Made by a program: the position numbers and the translations under genes
From: Candidatus Woesearchaeota archaeon
GTDB taxonomy: Archaea > Nanobdellota > Nanobdellia > Woesearchaeales > PXDW01
Direction of reading: 5' to 3'
DNA length: 7,695 nucleotides
NCBI GenBank assembly: GCA_003564925.1
Contig: PXDW01000083.1
Coordinates: 1 to 7,695 of the forward strand
Notes under the pieces: model-generated
Told to the model about the DNA's origin: nothing
Seen by the model: the letters and a program-made list of their open reading frames with translations, nothing else
The model's database searches: none
Part shown: in pieces, positions 5,157 to 7,695 of the stretch
Numbering within the stretch: the first letter of the stretch is position 1
Layout: every line of letters begins with the position of its first letter

Positions 5157-7695
5157 TGATGGTGATTTAGCTGTTCTTGAGATGATAGAAGATCCAGTAA
5201 TTTTTGGAGAGTTTGTTAGAAGTACAGATGACGAAATTGATTCTGGTGGTAGTTGGGGCTTTAATAATTATCAAAAATTAATGATATTAGATGAATCTCC
5301 TTATGTAAGTGTGTGTACTGGAAGAACTACTGGTAAAACCGTTTCATTAGAAACTAAGATAGTGCATAACTTAGTAAGTAATAAATATAGGAAAGCTAGT
5401 GCAAATGAAGTTGTTCTTGTTGTTCAAAATAAGTCACAGTTAGATCCTGTGTTTCTTCGTCTTACTCAATTTTTTAGGCGGCATCAATTTTTAAAGAATT
5501 TTGTTGATAGGACAAGTATTAATTTTTCTGAGCATTTAATAAAATTACTTAATGGTTCTATTTTACGTTGTCGAATTGTTGGGTCTTCTGCTGATAGTAA
5601 TATCATAGGATTACACACTCCGTGTATATTTGTTGATGAAGCTCAAGTATTTAATTATGTAGCTTGGAATAGTCTTGGTCAGTGTCTTACGCAATGGGAT
5701 GAAGGGTATCAAATGTGGATAAGCGGTGTTCCAAACGGTTTGAGAGAAAAAAATATACTACATGAAGCAGATCAATTAGATACTAAATGGTCAAGACATA
5801 ACGTTTCTAGGTTACAAAGTCCAAGGTATTCTTTAGATCAAAATAAATCTGATTTAAAGCAGTACGGTGGTGAGGAAGGAGATGACTATGTTCATTTGGT
5901 CTGTTTTCCAGAAGGTACACCAATTGTATCAATGGAAGGCACAAGAGATATATCTGAAATTAGGGTCGGCGATTATGTTTTAGATGCTGGTGGTCATTAT
6001 ACTAAAGTAATTAACACACATAAGAATTACTATTCTGGTGACTTGGTTGGTATAAAGGTTTTTGGTGATTATAGAACTTATTATTCCACACCAGAACATC
6101 CTATACTATCAACACAGATGGATAAATGTCACACATCTGGATCTTTTGAATGGAAGTGTTGGTATAGTTGTGGTAAAAAGAATTGTTACAATAAATTGTA
6201 TAAAAATTATTCTACTGATTTTTGTAGTGCAAAGGATATAACAAAGTGGCATAGGTTACATTATCCAATTGTTAATAGTATTGATAAAGAGTATATAAAC
6301 ATCTCTGATTTTGTTGGTGATGTGGTAGTTATTAATGATTTTGTAAGAATAACCAACGGCAGAACAAAGTCTGGTAAATACATAAATAGCAACAAATTAA
6401 AGGGTGATATTACCAACAGAGTATATTTAGACAGTGATTTTATGTCTATTTTGGGTTGGTATCTGGCAGAGGGATCTGTAGTACGCGGAAATTGTCTACA
6501 ATTTTCTTTTCATAAAAAAGAGCGTCCAATTGCAGAGAATATTGCTAAGTATTTTAAGGACACATTTGATGTTAATAGTACAGCTTCCAACGGTAATGGT
6601 AATGGCATATATCTAAAAATATATAACACAATTTTGTGTAGTTTGTTTACTTCTTTGTGTGGGGTTCATTCTTGGGGAAAAAGTATTAATCCCGCAATAC
6701 TTAATCTTGGAGTAGAAAAAATAAGAGTATTGTTAGAGGCATATTTTAAAGGAGACGGTCATAGAAGAGCGGGGGAAAGAAGTAATGAAGAATCTTGTAC
6801 TACTGTGTCATACAAATTAGCCAATGATATCAGATTTATGATGTTTAGAGTTGGCATATTTACTTCTATATCTGTTCAAGCAAACAAAAAACCATTGTTA
6901 ATACTTAATAATAAGAATCTAACTAATCCTAGAGATAGTTATACCATTTCTTTTGTGCATGATAGCAATAGAAAGTACATTAATAATGATTATTACACTA
7001 TAAGAGTAAGAGACATAGTACATAAGAGTTTTTCTGGTGAGGTTTACAATCTACAAACAGAGAGCGGCACATACTGTTTACCTTCTTATGCTGTACACAA
7101 CTGTGGAGAGCATGGATCACCTGCATTTTCTGTGTTCGATCGTAAATTAATGAAAATAGAAAGTTATGATGTTGTAGTTGGTATGTTAAATAATCTTACA
7201 TTGGAACAAGCTGGTGGAAAGTTTTATGAGGTTTTGAAAGCTCCAGATATGACAATGAATTATGATTTGGTGGCGTGTTATTCTTCAGATACAGAGGTAC
7301 TAACACATGGTGGGTGGAAATTATTTAAAGATTTGTTACCTAATGATAGGGTGGCCACACTAAGTAGTAATAACGAGCTTGAGTATCAAAATTATACTAA
7401 TTATATATGCTATCATTACTCTGGTAAGATGTATTCTGCTCAAAGTAGATTTATTGATTTGCTTGTAACTCCAAATCATAATTTATATGTATCACATAAA
7501 AAGCGTGGGTCTTATATTAATAATAGATTTGAATTGGTAGCAGCTGAGGACGTGTTTGATGAGTCAGTTAGGTTTAAGAATACTTGTAAGTTTAATGGTA
7601 TAGCATTAGATTGTTGGACAATTCCTGGATATAATGTTTCTTATACTAATCGTTGGGGATCAAAAAATAATTTAACCATTGATTCGGTAGTTGTA
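5134..7695 (+). CDS. terL: Terminase large subunit with two inteins (3' end outside window)
   Basis: This is the packaging motor ATPase and nuclease that cuts concatemeric phage DNA and pumps it into the prohead. The frame is open for 854 codons to the right edge. A TAG lies in frame just before the ATG at 5134, and the gene overlaps the preceding one by 23 bases. Extein 1 (residues 1-256) is the ATPase: DPVIFGEFV near the start, adenine-contact-like NNYQKLMIL (44-52), Walker A GRTTGKT (63-69), Walker B CIFVDEA (164-170) with catalytic Glu169, and coupling motif SGVPNG (197-202). Extein 2 (657-714) starts CGEHGSPAFSVF, completing the VHLV-CGEHG segment common between the ATPase and nuclease domains. 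It ends DMTMNYDLVA, probably entering the first strand of the RNase H-like nuclease. The nuclease catalytic acids lie beyond the second intein and are not visible. Only the spliced product can be a normal terminase. Confidence 0.95.
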   Translation, partial: MKEKIVLDDGDLAVLEMIEDPVIFGEFVRSTDDEIDSGGSWGFNNYQKLMILDESPYVSVCTGRTTGKTVSLETKIVHNLVSNKYRKASANEVVLVVQNKSQLDPVFLRLTQFFRRHQFLKNFVDRTSINFSEHLIKLLNGSILRCRIVGSSADSNIIGLHTPCIFVDEAQVFNYVAWNSLGQCLTQWDEGYQMWISGVPNGLREKNILHEADQLDTKWSRHNVSRLQSPRYSLDQNKSDLKQYGGEEGDDYVHLVCFPEGTPIVSMEGTRDISEIRVGDYVLDAGGHYTKVINTHKNYYSGDLVGIKVFGDYRTYYSTPEHPILSTQMDKCHTSGSFEWKCWYSCGKKNCYNKLYKNYSTDFCSAKDITKWHRLHYPIVNSIDKEYINISDFVGDVVVINDFVRITNGRTKSGKYINSNKLKGDITNRVYLDSDFMSILGWYLAEGSVVRGNCLQFSFHKKERPIAENIAKYFKDTFDVNSTASNGNGNGIYLKIYNTILCSLFTSLCGVHSWGKSINPAILNLGVEKIRVLLEAYFKGDGHRRAGERSNEESCTTVSYKLANDIRFMMFRVGIFTSISVQANKKPLLILNNKNLTNPRDSYTISFVHDSNRKYINNDYYTIRVRDIVHKSFSGEVYNLQTESGTYCLPSYAVHNCGEHGSPAFSVFDRKLMKIESYDVVVGMLNNLTLEQAGGKFYEVLKAPDMTMNYDLVACYSSDTEVLTHGGWKLFKDLLPNDRVATLSSNNELEYQNYTNYICYHYSGKMYSAQSRFIDLLVTPNHNLYVSHKKRGSYINNRFELVAAEDVFDESVRFKNTCKFNGIALDCWTIPGYNVSYTNRWGSKNNLTIDSVVV
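5902..7101 (+). mobile_element. First terminase intein, with LAGLIDADG homing endonuclease (400 residues)
   Basis: This complete intein separates VHLV from CGEHGSPAF of the terminase. Block A is CFPEGTPIVSMEG (Cys1, codon 5902-5904) followed by RDISEIRVGDYVL. Block B is YYSTPEHPILS with T-x-x-H (Thr319, His322). Block F is GEVYNLQTESGTYCL and block G is AVHN, with penultimate His and terminal Asn at codon 7099-7101; the +1 residue is Cys657. All standard splicing residues are present. The centre holds a two-motif LAGLIDADG endonuclease. Between block B and the endonuclease there is an extra Cys-rich stretch (Cys332, 342, 346, 351, 364) that may bind zinc. At 400 residues the size is typical for an intein with a full-length endonuclease. 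No frameshift or stop is seen, so splicing and homing activity are both plausible. Confidence 0.95.
6430..6780 (+). other. LAGLIDADG (DOD) homing endonuclease core in the first terminase intein
   Basis: Two LAGLIDADG helices are visible: LGWYLAEG at 6451-6474 (precursor residues 440-447) and LLEAYFKGDG at 6730-6759 (533-542). They are 93 residues apart, as expected for a monomeric two-motif enzyme. The acidic metal ligands at the helix ends are Glu446 and Asp541, so the active site appears intact. The feature limits are approximate; the second half of the domain extends towards about 6960. Confidence 0.85.
7276..7695 (+). mobile_element. Second terminase intein, N-terminal part (continues past window)
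   Basis: After DLVA of the terminase the sequence changes to CYSSDTEVLTHGGWKLFKDL, a classic intein block A with Cys1 at codon 7276-7278 (precursor residue 715), followed by LPNDRVATL. Block B follows as LLVTPNHNLYVS with T-x-x-H (Thr779, His782). The 140 visible residues end before any endonuclease motif or the C-terminal splicing blocks, so its size, endonuclease type and +1 residue are unknown. It is not a copy of the first terminase intein: block A and block B wording differ clearly. The position suggests insertion near the first catalytic strand of the nuclease domain. Confidence 0.9.

Noticed and set aside
6588..6609. Short repeat of GGTAAT within the first terminase intein
   Set aside because: It encodes only a few alternating Asn-Gly residues in a loop between the endonuclease motifs and is too short to be a meaningful repeat.
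1..7695. CRISPR arrays, tRNA genes, insertion sequences, rho-independent terminators or an origin
   Set aside because: Almost every base is coding on the plus strand with gaps of at most 16 nt. I saw no spaced direct repeats, cloverleaf, transposase motif, or hairpin followed by a T run in a gap.

Overview
The window looks like part of the genome of a tailed double-stranded DNA phage or a prophage (Caudoviricetes-like) with an AT-rich genome, roughly one third G+C by eye. The evidence is a terminase large subunit preceded by a probable small subunit, viral-style nucleotide metabolism genes, and very tight packing. Every supported gene is on the plus strand, neighbours are 16 nt or less apart or overlap, and there is no room for an internal promoter or terminator. 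The standard bacterial code fits. The host cannot be named from this sequence.

Layout: the left end (3-350) is the C-terminal part of a ClpP-like serine protease. Next comes a nucleotide-metabolism block: a trimeric dUTPase (350-784), a nucleoside 2-deoxyribosyltransferase-like protein (801-1274), a 48-residue protein (1281-1427), and an adenosylcobalamin-dependent class II ribonucleotide reductase (1441-4392). The reductase and dUTPase would supply dNTPs and keep dUTP out of phage DNA. The right half is the packaging block: a small zinc-ribbon protein (4394-4624), a probable terminase small subunit with a C-terminal zinc ribbon (4605-5156), and the terminase large subunit, which starts at 5134 and runs off the right edge.

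The most striking content is three inteins in two genes. The reductase carries a 311-residue intein (1996-2928) placed exactly before a redox-active cysteine. Its endonuclease is of HNH type with NUMOD3-like repeats and a four-Cys cluster. The terminase carries a complete 400-residue intein (5902-7101) with a LAGLIDADG endonuclease, and the start of a second intein (from 7276) cut by the window edge. The two complete inteins carry unrelated endonucleases, so they were probably acquired independently. A short G+C-rich stretch just upstream of the reductase intein may be a co-conversion scar left by homing.

All three inteins have intact splicing motifs within what is visible, so both host proteins are predicted to be functional only after protein splicing: a 672-residue reductase and a three-extein terminase.
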